From positions 310,001-374,000 of the forward strand of contig NZ_FOCM01000002.1 of the NCBI RefSeq assembly GCF_900110115.1: 64,000 nucleotides of DNA, written 5' to 3'. A model generated the notes under the pieces. The model ran no database searches. It was not told the origin of the DNA and saw only the letters and a list, made by a program, of their open reading frames with translations. Source of the DNA: Palleronia pelagia. Lineage in GTDB: Bacteria > Pseudomonadota > Alphaproteobacteria > Rhodobacterales > Rhodobacteraceae. Shown here piece after piece: positions 56,278 to 64,000 of the stretch. Each line of letters starts with the position of its first letter. Within the stretch, counting starts at the first letter, position 1. The position numbers and the translations under genes are program-made.

Positions 56278-57011
56278 AGTTTCGCTACCGTCTGGAGCCG
56301 CAGGGGGACGCGCGCACGCTTGGCCTGATCGTCCTTCAGGTGGACGAAACGATCGAACGCGATTTCCGCCGCCTGTTCGATCCCGCAACGCCCCTCCATG
56401 TCACGCGCATTGCCTCGGGCGCCGAGCTGACCCCCGATACCATCGCCGCGATGGAGGCCTGCCTGCCCGAGGCGGCTGCCATGCTCCCGCCCGCGGCAGA
56501 CTTCAAGGTGGTGGCCTATGCCTGCACATCAGGCACCACCCTGATCGGCGCGGACAAGGTGGCCGCACTGGTGAAATCAGGATGCGGGACCGACTCGGTG
56601 ACCGATCCGCTGACGGCCTCGGTCGCGGCGATGCGCGCGCTGGACGTTGACCGGATCGGGCTGGTCTCGCCCTACATCCCAGCTGTGGCCGAGCCCATTC
56701 GCGCGGCTTTCGAGAAAACAGGGATCGATGTGACGCGATCGGTTTCCTTCGGCGAGGAGATCGAATCCCGGGTCGCCCGGATCGACGCGGCCTCGGTCAT
56801 CGCCGCGGCGCGCCACGTGGCCGAAGGGGTGCGGCCCGGTGCGATCTTCCTCTCATGCACGAACCTGCGCACGCTAGACGTGATACCGGGACTGGAGGTG
56901 GAACTCGGCATTCCGGTGGTCAGCAGCAACCTGGCCCTGGCCTGGGACATGGCGCGCCGGGCCGGGCTAGATCTCTCGGGGTCAGTCGCGGCGCGGTTGC
57001 TGACGGTGTAG
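56274..57011 (+). CDS. Asp/Glu racemase superfamily protein (maleate isomerase/EutA-like)
   Basis: 245 residues, two alpha/beta halves each carrying a catalytic Cys: VVAYACTSGTTLIG and IFLSCTNLRTLD. This Cys pair and the segment DSVTDPLTASVAAMRALDVD fit the maleate isomerase/arylmalonate decarboxylase/EutA group rather than true racemases. It is coupled to the M24 gene by ATGA and ends the operon. The role is likely isomerisation or decarboxylation of a dicarboxylic intermediate. Confidence 0.85.
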   Translation: MKFRYRLEPQGDARTLGLIVLQVDETIERDFRRLFDPATPLHVTRIASGAELTPDTIAAMEACLPEAAAMLPPAADFKVVAYACTSGTTLIGADKVAALVKSGCGTDSVTDPLTASVAAMRALDVDRIGLVSPYIPAVAEPIRAAFEKTGIDVTRSVSFGEEIESRVARIDAASVIAAARHVAEGVRPGAIFLSCTNLRTLDVIPGLEVELGIPVVSSNLALAWDMARRAGLDLSGSVAARLLTV

Positions 57012-57087
57012 GCGGATCAATCCCGCCCCGCGCTGCTGCAACTCTTGGCCGGCCTGCCCGTTATCCTGGCGTCAAGGAGGGATTGCC

Positions 57088-57939
57088 ATGGCCCCACGTG
57101 CCGTCTGGACCGGACAGCTTCGCCTGTCGCTGGTCGCCATTTCCGTCGAGCTCTACGCCGCGACCAGTTCGGGGCCGCGCCTGTCCCTGCGGCAGATCCA
57201 CAAGCCCAGCGGCAAGCGCGTGCGCTACGAGAAGGTCGTCGAAGGCGTCGGGCCGGTCGACCGCGACGACATCGTGAAGGGCTACGAGACCGATGACGGC
57301 GAATACATCCTTCTGGATCCCGACGAGATCGACCAGCTGAAGGTCGAGACGTCCAAGCGGCTGGAGCTGGTGCAGTTCGTGGCGCAGGACGAGATCGCGC
57401 CGCTGTACTACGACCGGCCCTATTACATGGTGCCTAAGGACAGCGGGACCGAGGATGCCTATCGCGTGATCCGCGACGCCCTGCGGGCCGAGCGCAAGTC
57501 GGGCCTGTGCCAGATCACCCTGCGCGGCAAGGAGCACCTGGCCGCCATCCGGCCCTGCGGCGACGGCCTGCTGCTCGAGACCCTGCGCTATGCCGAGGAA
57601 ATCCGCGAGGCCGACCCGATGTTCTCGGAGATCTCGGATGACGAGACCGACGAGGACATGCTGGAGCTGGCGACCCAGCTGATCGAGAAGAAGACCAGGC
57701 CCTTCGACGCCTCGGCCTATTCCGACAGCTACTACCAGGCGCTACGCGCGTTGATCGAGACCAAGCGCGAGGATGGGGACACCGACCGCATCCTGGCCGA
57801 TGACGGGGACAGTGGGGGCGGTGAGAACGTGGTCGACCTGATGAGCGCGCTGAAGGCCAGCCTCGACAAGGACGAGAAGGCCAGCGGCGGATCCTCGAAG
57901 AAGAAGAAGAGTTCCGGCAAGAAGAAGAAGGCGTCGTGA
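57088..57939 (+). CDS. ku: Ku protein, DNA double-strand break end binding
   Basis: 283 residues. The bacterial Ku core has WTGQLRLSLVAISVELYAAT, HKPSGKRVRYEKVVEGVGPV, GYETDDGEYILLDPDEID and YYDRPYYMVPKDSGTEDAYR. The last ~25 residues form a Ser/Lys tail (KKKKSSGKKKK) typical of proteobacterial Ku, which helps DNA threading and LigD recruitment. GGAGGGATT precedes the start. The homodimeric ring binds broken ends and recruits LigD, encoded immediately downstream. Confidence 0.96.
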   Translation: MAPRAVWTGQLRLSLVAISVELYAATSSGPRLSLRQIHKPSGKRVRYEKVVEGVGPVDRDDIVKGYETDDGEYILLDPDEIDQLKVETSKRLELVQFVAQDEIAPLYYDRPYYMVPKDSGTEDAYRVIRDALRAERKSGLCQITLRGKEHLAAIRPCGDGLLLETLRYAEEIREADPMFSEISDDETDEDMLELATQLIEKKTRPFDASAYSDSYYQALRALIETKREDGDTDRILADDGDSGGGENVVDLMSALKASLDKDEKASGGSSKKKKSSGKKKKAS

Positions 57940-60413
57940 TGGCGGACCGGCTGAAGGACTACAACGACAAGCGCGACTTCCGAAAAACCCGCGAGCCCAA
58001 GGGCGTCGTGGGCGAAAGCCGCGAGGACGCCCTGTGGTTCTCGGTGCAGAAGCACGACGCGTCGTCGCTACATTACGATCTGCGGCTCGAATGGGATGGC
58101 GCTCTTCTGTCCTGGGCGATTCCGAAAGGCCCGTCGCCCGACCCCGGCGACAAGCGGCTGGCGCAGCGGACCGAGGATCACCCGCTGGACTACGGCGATT
58201 TCGAGGGCACGATCCCCGAGGACGAATACGGCGGCGGCACCGTCATGTTGTGGGACCGCGGGACCTGGAGCCCCCGCGGCGACGTCGCGAAGATGCTGGA
58301 GAACGGCAATCTCAAGATGGACATCGCGGGCGAGCGGATGCGCGGTGGCTATGCCCTGGTGCGCTTCAAGAAGGGCGGCGACCGCGCGTGGCTGCTTATC
58401 AAGGAGAAGGACGGCTATACCGGCGACAGCGGCTCCCTGACCGGGGCCTTCACGACCAGCGTCGCCACCGGCCGCGACATGGAGGCCATCGCCGAGGACG
58501 CCGACGCCGACGCCGACGCCGAGGCGATGGTCGGCACCAGTCCCGACCGCGACCGGCGCGCGCCCAGGTTCCGCAAGCCGCAGCTTGCGACCCTGGTCGA
58601 GGACGCGCCCGAGGGCGACGACTGGGTGCACGAGACCAAGTTCGACGGCTACCGCGCGCTCGCGTCCATCGGAAAGGGCGGCGTGACGCTCTGGACCCGC
58701 AACGGCAAGGACTGGTCCGAGAAGTTCGCCGCGCTCGCGGGGGCGTTCGATCCCCTGCCCTGCGATGCATGCCTGCTGGACGGCGAAGTGATGGCGGCGA
58801 AGATCGACGGCTCGCCCTTCTCCTCGCTCCAGCGCGCGCTGTCCGACGGGGGCGACCTGGTGTTCTACTGCTTCGACATCCTGTCTCTGGACGGCACCGA
58901 CATGACGGGCGAAAGCCAGTCGGACCGGCGCGCGGCGCTCGAGCAGCTGTTCCGCGGCGTCCCGAAGGATGGCCCCCTGCGCGTGACCGACCAGGTCGTG
59001 GGCCGCGGCCCCGAGGTGTTCCGGGCCGCCTGCGAACGCGGGGCCGAAGGCATCATCTCGAAGAAACTGTCGGCCGCCTACAAGGGCCGCCGCGTAAAGG
59101 CGTGGCGCAAGGTGAAATGCACGAACCGGCAGGAATTCGTCGTCGGCGGCTTCGCCCCGTCCCAGAAGAACCGGCCCTTCGCCTCGCTGCTGGTCGGCGA
59201 ATACGGGTCCGATGGCGCGCTGCGCTATCGCGGGCGGGTCGGCACCGGGTTCGCGCAGGACGACCTCGACTCCCTGTCCAGCGGCTTCAGCGAGCGAAAG
59301 ACATCGCCTTTTGCCGAGGTGCCGCGCGATATCGAACGGGACGCCCGATGGGTCACGCCAGACACCGTGATCGAGGTCGAGTTCACCGAGTTCACCGCCG
59401 ATGGCCACATCCGGCATGGCGCCTATCAGGGCACACGCCATGACAAGGCCGCCGACGCGGTCCGACTAGAGACGCCCGAGCAGGCCGACAGCGCCGGGAC
59501 GGAAGATGACCGCCGCGGGAAAGTCGCCGGGCAACGCATCAGCTCGCCCGATCGCGAGGTCTTTCCCGGCATGGGCTGCACCAAGCTGGACGTGGCGCGT
59601 CACTACGAACGGGTCGGTGAGCGGATGACCGAGATCGCGGGGAACCGTCCGCTGTCGCTGTTGCGTGCACCCAAGGGCATCGGCGGGCAGACCTTCTTCC
59701 AGAAGCACGCGGGCGACGGGTTTCCCGACGCGATCCAGGAGATCGAGATCGAAGAGGAGGACGGCGAGACCGCGACCTACATGTATGCCACGCGCCCCGG
59801 GTCCTTCGTGGCCGCGGCGCAGATGGGAACGATCGAGTTCCATATCTGGGGCAGCCGGACCGACCGGCTGGAGCGGCCTGACCGCATGGTGTTCGACCTG
59901 GATCCCGACGAGGGGCTGGACTGGGACGACACCAGGTCCGCCGCCTTCGACTTGCGCGACCGGCTGGCGGACCTGGGCATCGCGTCCGGCGTTCTGGCGA
60001 CCGGCGGCAAGGGGCTGCATGTGTGGGTGCCACTTCGGCGGAGCCACGGCTGGGACACGGTGCGCGGATTCACCCAGACCCTGGCCCACGCCATGTCCGA
60101 CGCCGAGCCCGACCGCTTCACCGCGACCATGTCGAAGTCCAAGCGCAAGGGTCGGATCTTCATCGACTGGTTCCGCAACGCCCGTGGCCAGACGGCCATC
60201 GCGCCCTATTCCCTGCGCGCCCGCGACGGGGCCGCGGTGGCGATGCCGGTCACGTGGTCCGAGTTGAAGCGCCTGGACGCGGCCAACGCCTTTTCGATGG
60301 GCGACGCCCGCGAGCGGCTCGAAGATCCCTGTCCCTACCTGGATGTGTCACGCGAACTGCAATCCATCACGCAAGACACGGTCGCGCGGCTGGAGGCGTG
60401 GCTGGAGGACTAG
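57939..60413 (+). CDS. ligD: Multifunctional DNA ligase D (phosphoesterase-ligase-polymerase)
   Basis: 824 residues in the order phosphoesterase (~1-175), ATP-dependent ligase (~205-510), polymerase/primase (~530-824). The phosphoesterase shows SSLHYDLRLEWDGALLSWAI with catalytic His and Asp. The ligase nucleophile Lys is in HETKFDGYRAL, with EGIISKKLSAAY and KVKCTNRQEF further on. The polymerase has the metal Asp pair in MVFDLDPDEGLDWDD and the template region TGGKGLHVWVPL. An Asp-Ala repeat (DADADADAEA) links the first two domains. The ATG at 57939 overlaps the Ku stop (TGATG); a GTG at 57936 is also possible. It trims, fills and seals ends held by Ku. Confidence 0.96.
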   Translation: MADRLKDYNDKRDFRKTREPKGVVGESREDALWFSVQKHDASSLHYDLRLEWDGALLSWAIPKGPSPDPGDKRLAQRTEDHPLDYGDFEGTIPEDEYGGGTVMLWDRGTWSPRGDVAKMLENGNLKMDIAGERMRGGYALVRFKKGGDRAWLLIKEKDGYTGDSGSLTGAFTTSVATGRDMEAIAEDADADADAEAMVGTSPDRDRRAPRFRKPQLATLVEDAPEGDDWVHETKFDGYRALASIGKGGVTLWTRNGKDWSEKFAALAGAFDPLPCDACLLDGEVMAAKIDGSPFSSLQRALSDGGDLVFYCFDILSLDGTDMTGESQSDRRAALEQLFRGVPKDGPLRVTDQVVGRGPEVFRAACERGAEGIISKKLSAAYKGRRVKAWRKVKCTNRQEFVVGGFAPSQKNRPFASLLVGEYGSDGALRYRGRVGTGFAQDDLDSLSSGFSERKTSPFAEVPRDIERDARWVTPDTVIEVEFTEFTADGHIRHGAYQGTRHDKAADAVRLETPEQADSAGTEDDRRGKVAGQRISSPDREVFPGMGCTKLDVARHYERVGERMTEIAGNRPLSLLRAPKGIGGQTFFQKHAGDGFPDAIQEIEIEEEDGETATYMYATRPGSFVAAAQMGTIEFHIWGSRTDRLERPDRMVFDLDPDEGLDWDDTRSAAFDLRDRLADLGIASGVLATGGKGLHVWVPLRRSHGWDTVRGFTQTLAHAMSDAEPDRFTATMSKSKRKGRIFIDWFRNARGQTAIAPYSLRARDGAAVAMPVTWSELKRLDAANAFSMGDARERLEDPCPYLDVSRELQSITQDTVARLEAWLED

Positions 60414-60465
60414 GCCGACGGATCCGCCCGACCCGGGAGCTTCGAACGAGGAGGCGGGCGTTTCA

Positions 60466-62562
60466 TCAGTCGACCCGCGCCAGGGGAAGCCCCTCGATCG
60501 AAACGCAAGTCCCTTCGCCGACCGTGCTGCGGATCTTCAGTGACAGCCCCAGCTCGGCGGCGAAATCACGGGCGCTGGAAAGGCCAAGCCCGTCGCCGTG
60601 CACCCCCGCGGCAGCCGATCCTCGGGTATAGTCCTGCTGGATCCGTTCGATTTCTTCGGGGCTCAGACCGGCGCCCGTATCCTGCACCTCGATCGTCGCC
60701 GTGTCGCCCTGCATCCGGGCGCGCACCACCACGCCGCCATTCTGGGTATATTTCACCGCGTTCGACACGAGGTTCGACAGGATCCGGATAATAGTCACGG
60801 GAACGGTCTCCACGACCAGATCCGACGACTCGTGCGTCAGCGTCAGCCCCTTCGTCGCCGCCTCGTCTGCGAACATGCGCACGGCGTTTTGCAGCAGCAG
60901 CGCGACCTCGATGGCCTCGCGGGGGTCCGTCTCGGTGTGGAATTGCCCCTCATCCTCGGACAGGTCATCGGGCCTGGTGTCGTCGACCGTCGCGTTCAGA
61001 ACCGAGCCGATATAGTCGAGACTGGTCCGCAGGGTCTTGCTGAGCGGGGGGTTGGTCCGCTCGACCTCTCGCACGGCCAGGTGGAGCGAGGTCAGGGGTT
61101 GGCGCAGGTCGTGACCGGTCAGCGCCAGGCGGTTGCGATGGGTCTCGGCCAGCGTGCGGCTGCGGTCGGCATCCTTGCGCGCCTTCAGCAGACGCTCTGC
61201 CATGGCCTGCCTTTCGCGCGTGGCCTCAAGTTCCTTGCGCAGCGCGCGGTCCCGCTCGCCCCTCAAGCCGAAAGCCTGCCGCGTCATCGCGGCCGCGAAG
61301 ATCAGCCCGTCCAGCAGCAGCACGAATTGCAGGCCGAACGGGTTGTCATCGAACGGGTCGAAGGCGTCGATCCCCAAGCCGGCCGACAGCAGCCCGAAGG
61401 ACAGTACCCCGCCGCCGAGGGCAAACAGCCGGCTGCCCGACACCTCGCGTCTCAGGAGGTAGGCCGATACGCCGATGATGCTGCCGATCCAACCAAGGGT
61501 GATGGCGGCCGCAAGCACCGCGGGCAGTGATGCCAGGGGATCTTCGATCAGCGGGTCCAGCTCGAACCCCAGGTCCAGGAACCGGGCGGCATCCGCCGGA
61601 TCCGACAGCACCAGCGTGCCGCCGGCCAGCAGCAGAAGCGCAGCTCCTGCCATGAGACCGGCACGCCGCAACCGTCCAGCGAGCGCCGCACCGGGCAACG
61701 CTTCGTCCACGAAGGCCGCCATGAACGACATGTGCGCGGCAAGCTGCACCGCCCCGAACAACCGGCCCAACGCCCCGGCCGGCAGGGCCGGATTCCCGGG
61801 AAACGCCCCGTTCAGATATCCGGCATTCACGGCGGCGGCGAGCAGGGTCGCCCCGAGATAGGCCGCGAAATGTCCCGCGGGGCGCGACCGAACCAGCCGG
61901 GCAGTGGTCGCGAGGACCGCCAGCAGCAACGCGCCGGCGCCCAGCAGCGCCCCCATGCCCTGTGCGTCCCGGCGCATCGCCCGGTCGAATTCCGCCTCGG
62001 GCCGAAGGACGGGATCGGCATCCGCCAGGTCCGCAGGATCGTCGATCCGCACGCGCAGGACCGACGCGCCCCCGGGTGGAAGGACGATCGGCAGGGACGC
62101 CACCCTCTTGCTGTCCGCCAGGACCGGGCGACCCGCCGGTCCGCCCACCGGGGGCTGGTCCAGCACGACCTGCGCGCCGTCTTCCCCTTCCATCTCGAAG
62201 GTATAGCCGGCCGAAAACGGCCCCTCGAAGTCGATCCGCCAGAGGCCGGGTGCATCGCGCGCGTTGCGCAACCGCACGCAGCCCGACGCGCCCGGCCCGA
62301 CGGCGGCGTCCGCAAGCGGGGGCGCCGCGTCGCCCGCCGCGCACGGCCCCGCGGCACCGTCCGCAAGGCGCATCACCCGGAACAGGTCCTCGACCGTTTC
62401 GCCCGGCTGCAGGGACAGAACCGCCCCCCGGCCCGCGAGACCCGGCCGCGAGTCGTCATCATCGTCCTCGTCCAGAACTTGAACGACGAGCAGCAACAGG
62501 GCACTGAAGAACAGCGCCGCCAACAGGATCATGCTCCGGGAGGGTGAGAATGTCACAGCCAT
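60466..62562 (-). CDS. Membrane-bound sensor histidine kinase with extracellular and seven-helix sensor region
   Basis: 698 residues. An N-terminal helix is followed by a periplasmic domain (~35-200, acidic start DEDDDDDS). About seven helices span 203-430, as in 7TM-DISM sensors. A coiled coil (ERDRALRKELEATRERQAMA) leads to the dimerisation domain with His484 (LTGHDLRQPLTSLHLAVREV). The ATPase shows NLVSNAVKYTQNGG, DTGAGLSPEE and GDGLGLSSARDFAAELG. The start at 62562 would overlap the divergent regulator start; an ATG at 62532 with GGAG close by is the alternative. It is the clear partner of the response regulator on the other strand. Confidence 0.88.
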   Translation of the reverse strand: MAVTFSPSRSMILLAALFFSALLLLVVQVLDEDDDDDSRPGLAGRGAVLSLQPGETVEDLFRVMRLADGAAGPCAAGDAAPPLADAAVGPGASGCVRLRNARDAPGLWRIDFEGPFSAGYTFEMEGEDGAQVVLDQPPVGGPAGRPVLADSKRVASLPIVLPPGGASVLRVRIDDPADLADADPVLRPEAEFDRAMRRDAQGMGALLGAGALLLAVLATTARLVRSRPAGHFAAYLGATLLAAAVNAGYLNGAFPGNPALPAGALGRLFGAVQLAAHMSFMAAFVDEALPGAALAGRLRRAGLMAGAALLLLAGGTLVLSDPADAARFLDLGFELDPLIEDPLASLPAVLAAAITLGWIGSIIGVSAYLLRREVSGSRLFALGGGVLSFGLLSAGLGIDAFDPFDDNPFGLQFVLLLDGLIFAAAMTRQAFGLRGERDRALRKELEATRERQAMAERLLKARKDADRSRTLAETHRNRLALTGHDLRQPLTSLHLAVREVERTNPPLSKTLRTSLDYIGSVLNATVDDTRPDDLSEDEGQFHTETDPREAIEVALLLQNAVRMFADEAATKGLTLTHESSDLVVETVPVTIIRILSNLVSNAVKYTQNGGVVVRARMQGDTATIEVQDTGAGLSPEEIERIQQDYTRGSAAAGVHGDGLGLSSARDFAAELGLSLKIRSTVGEGTCVSIEGLPLARVD

Positions 62563-63194
62563 GTCCTGCCGCCACCGTGGTTATCGCCGACGATCATGCA
62601 CTCGTCCGCAACGGATTGAAGAGCATCATTGAGTCTCTCGACGGCGCAAGCGTGGTGGGCGAGGCGCAGGACGGGCTGGAAGCCATCGCCCTGGCGCGGG
62701 AGCTTCGGCCCACCCTGCTGCTGCTGGACAGCGGAATGCCCAAGGCGCGCGGCATGGAAGTCTACGGCGAGGTGCGCCGCTGGGTGCCCGAAACGCGCAT
62801 CGCCGTCGTCACCGGTTTCAATGCCACAGGCGTGCTGGCGGACTGGGTCGCGGCGGGGGTGGACGGGATCTTCCTGAAGACCACGCCCCCCGACGAGATG
62901 GCCGAGGGGTTTCGCGTCCTGCTGCAGGGAGAACCCTACGTCGCGCGGGAAGTGCTGATGCGGCTGGAACGCGATGCGGGCAAGCCCGAGCTCAGCCCGC
63001 GCGAGCGGCAGGTCCTGCACCTGATCGCGGAAGGATGTTCGAACGCCGCGATCGCCGAGCGGCTGTCGGTCAGCGTCAAGACCGTCGACAACCACCGCAC
63101 GCGGCTGATGGCGAAACTGGAGGTTCACTCGGTGGCGCAACTTCTGTCCTATGCTCTGAAGGAAGGGCTGCTGAACCCGTCGTCGCAGCTTTGA
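62550..63194 (+). CDS. NarL/LuxR-type response regulator
   Basis: 214 residues. The receiver domain has the acidic pocket in VVIADDHALVRNG, the phosphorylated Asp60 in LLLLDSGMPKARG, the switch Thr in IAVVTGFNATG and the Lys in GIFLKTTPP. The LuxR DNA-binding domain (~150-210) reads LSPRERQVLHLIAEGCSNAA, then LSVSVKTVDNHRTRLMAKLE. GGGAGG at 62539-62544 favours the ATG at 62550 over a GTG at 62544. It is divergent from its kinase with at most 17 bases between starts and ends just before a strong terminator. Confidence 0.92.
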   Translation: MSQPCPAATVVIADDHALVRNGLKSIIESLDGASVVGEAQDGLEAIALARELRPTLLLLDSGMPKARGMEVYGEVRRWVPETRIAVVTGFNATGVLADWVAAGVDGIFLKTTPPDEMAEGFRVLLQGEPYVAREVLMRLERDAGKPELSPRERQVLHLIAEGCSNAAIAERLSVSVKTVDNHRTRLMAKLEVHSVAQLLSYALKEGLLNPSSQL

Positions 63195-63229
63195 ACGGGG
63201 CCGCACCGGGATGCGGGCGTGCGACACGA

Positions 63230-63267
63230 TCCGGGCGGCATGACCTTCAGGTGTCATGCCGCCCGGA
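63230..63267. terminator. Strong bidirectional terminator
   Basis: A perfect 15-bp stem (arm TCCGGGCGGCATGAC) with an 8-base loop lies midway in the 102-base gap between the convergent response regulator and RTX genes. Short AT stretches flank it on the plus strand (GGAATTGG). This is the strongest hairpin in the window. Confidence 0.85.
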
Positions 63268-63296
63268 ATTGGTCGCTCGCTGTTGCCAGCACCGTC

Positions 63297-64000
63297 TCAG
63301 ATGATCTCGAAATCGCTGGCCGCCAGGGTGGGCGCGCCTTCCAGGAAAGCGATCAGCGTCTCGCCCCCGTACATCCCGCCGTTGTCGTCGTAGAAGAGCG
63401 CCCCGTCGCGGTAGACCATCGAGTTGTCGAACGCGCCCATCATGCCCCACATCCACGGGGCCATCGCGTAATACGAGGGGTTCACATCCATTCCGAAGAC
63501 CAGGTCGTCCGTGCCGAAGCCGCCGTCGAACCCGAAGAAGACATCGCCGTCCAGTTGGATCTTGTCCGTGCCGGATTGGAAGTCGGTGATGACGTCGACA
63601 TCGTCCATGTTGTCGAAGACGAACACATCCGCGCCGTCGCCACCCTCCAGCCAGTCGACCCCGTCGCCGCCGTTCAGGGTGTCGTTGCCCTGCCCGCCTT
63701 CCAGCGTATCGGCCCCAGCGCCGCCCAGCAGCAGGTCGTTGCCACCGTCGCCCCGCAGCACGTCGTCGCCGCCATTGCCCGCGAGGTCGTCGTCCCCGCC
63801 CTGGCCGGACAGCGTGTCCTGGCCGTCCTGTCCGACCAGCCGGTCATCCGTCGCGCGGCCCGTCAGATCGTTGTCGCCGATCCAGCCGAACAGGTTGGTG
63901 CTGCCCTCGGCCAGGGTCCAGGTCGCCACGCCATCGGCGATCTTGTCGGTTCCGAAGTCTTCGGTGCGCAGGTCGACCGTCACGTCGTCGAAAGTGACGC
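63297..64000 (-). CDS. RTX-type calcium-binding secreted protein (C-terminal part, runs off the window)
   Basis: The frame remains open to the window end, giving about 233 residues of the C terminus. About eight tandem nonapeptide repeats (GGxGxDxLx, e.g. GDGGNDLLLGGAGADTLEGG) bind calcium. They are followed by the post-repeat cap DVFVFDNMDDVDVITDFQSG and a C-terminal region rich in Ala, Phe and Asp (APTLAASDFEII), typical of an uncleaved type I secretion signal. The N-terminal functional domain lies outside, so the activity (protease, lipase, adhesin) is unknown. No secretion genes are present here. Confidence 0.88.
   Translation of the reverse strand, partial: VTFDDVTVDLRTEDFGTDKIADGVATWTLAEGSTNLFGWIGDNDLTGRATDDRLVGQDGQDTLSGQGGDDDLAGNGGDDVLRGDGGNDLLLGGAGADTLEGGQGNDTLNGGDGVDWLEGGDGADVFVFDNMDDVDVITDFQSGTDKIQLDGDVFFGFDGGFGTDDLVFGMDVNPSYYAMAPWMWGMMGAFDNSMVYRDGALFYDDNGGMYGGETLIAFLEGAPTLAASDFEII

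Noticed and set aside
54072-57011. Calling this operon the ectoine-utilisation operon
   Set aside because: The PLP enzyme fits diaminopropionate ammonia-lyase better than EutB, and EutC, EutE and the ectoine transporter genes are absent.
1-64000. tRNA, rRNA, CRISPR, prophage or intact insertion sequence
   Set aside because: None was found on reading both strands; the only mobile-element trace is the IS3 fragment at 38237-38332.

Overview
The window is a high-GC (roughly two-thirds G+C), densely coded chromosomal segment from an alphaproteobacterium, most likely Rhodobacterales (Roseobacter/Paracoccus-like). This is inferred from the protein families: peptide ABC and tripartite tricarboxylate (TTT) transporters, apionate and tartrate catabolism, Ku/LigD and an RTX protein. 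Many genes overlap by ATGA or TGATG, and almost everything is metabolic. I see no rRNA, tRNA, CRISPR array, prophage or intact insertion sequence. The only mobile-element trace is an IS3-type transposase fragment near 38.3 kb.

Layout. 1-1.0 kb: the start of a CDP-alcohol phosphatidyltransferase and a cytochrome b561. 1.0-13.5 kb: a leftward peptide-type ABC transporter operon ending in an M32 carboxypeptidase, divergent from a rightward operon of six overlapping genes (GntR regulator, creatininase, ketopantoate-reductase-like enzyme, SDR, PuuE-like deacetylase/imidase, isoaspartyl peptidase). Together they look like one uptake-and-degradation locus for an amide or cyclic-imide compound. 13.5-23.8 kb: leftward gabT-gabD, divergent from a PuuR-like regulator followed by a nitrilase-family amidase, a 918-residue Orn/Lys/Arg-type decarboxylase, an ATP-grasp ligase and a C45 Ntn-hydrolase. 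This is the best candidate for an undescribed pathway: amine formation, ATP-dependent conjugation, amide hydrolysis and GABA disposal are encoded side by side. 24.0-25.4 kb: a BON-MscS channel.

25.7-38.2 kb: two TTT transport operons around one LysR regulator. The left one carries a 2-hydroxyacid dehydrogenase. The right one carries tartrate dehydrogenase, D-tartrate dehydratase and an FAD-linked D-2-hydroxyacid dehydrogenase. 38.2-38.5 kb is a gene graveyard, followed by a secreted phytase-like propeller protein. 40.9-43.5 kb: a LuxR-GAF regulator divergent from an NTF2-like protein and an MFS transporter. 43.5-47.7 kb: apionate/isoapionate catabolism (OiaK-type kinase, RuBisCO-like protein, ApnO, GntR/FCD regulator) with a near-perfect operator. 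48.0-50.1 kb: a copper radical oxidase without a signal peptide.

50.2-53.9 kb: small genes, including DUF1330, a methyltransferase and a leftward run of an SH3b protein, two related lipoproteins and two tiny membrane proteins. 54.1-57.0 kb: a PLP ammonia-lyase/M24 peptidase/Asp-Glu-racemase-like operon. 57.1-60.4 kb: Ku and LigD for non-homologous end joining. 60.5-63.2 kb: a divergent histidine kinase/NarL-type regulator pair with abutting starts. The window ends inside an RTX calcium-binding protein.

A recurring design: in all three transporter operons, a strong GC hairpin lies just after the binding-protein gene and before the permease genes, which probably sets excess binding protein over membrane components.
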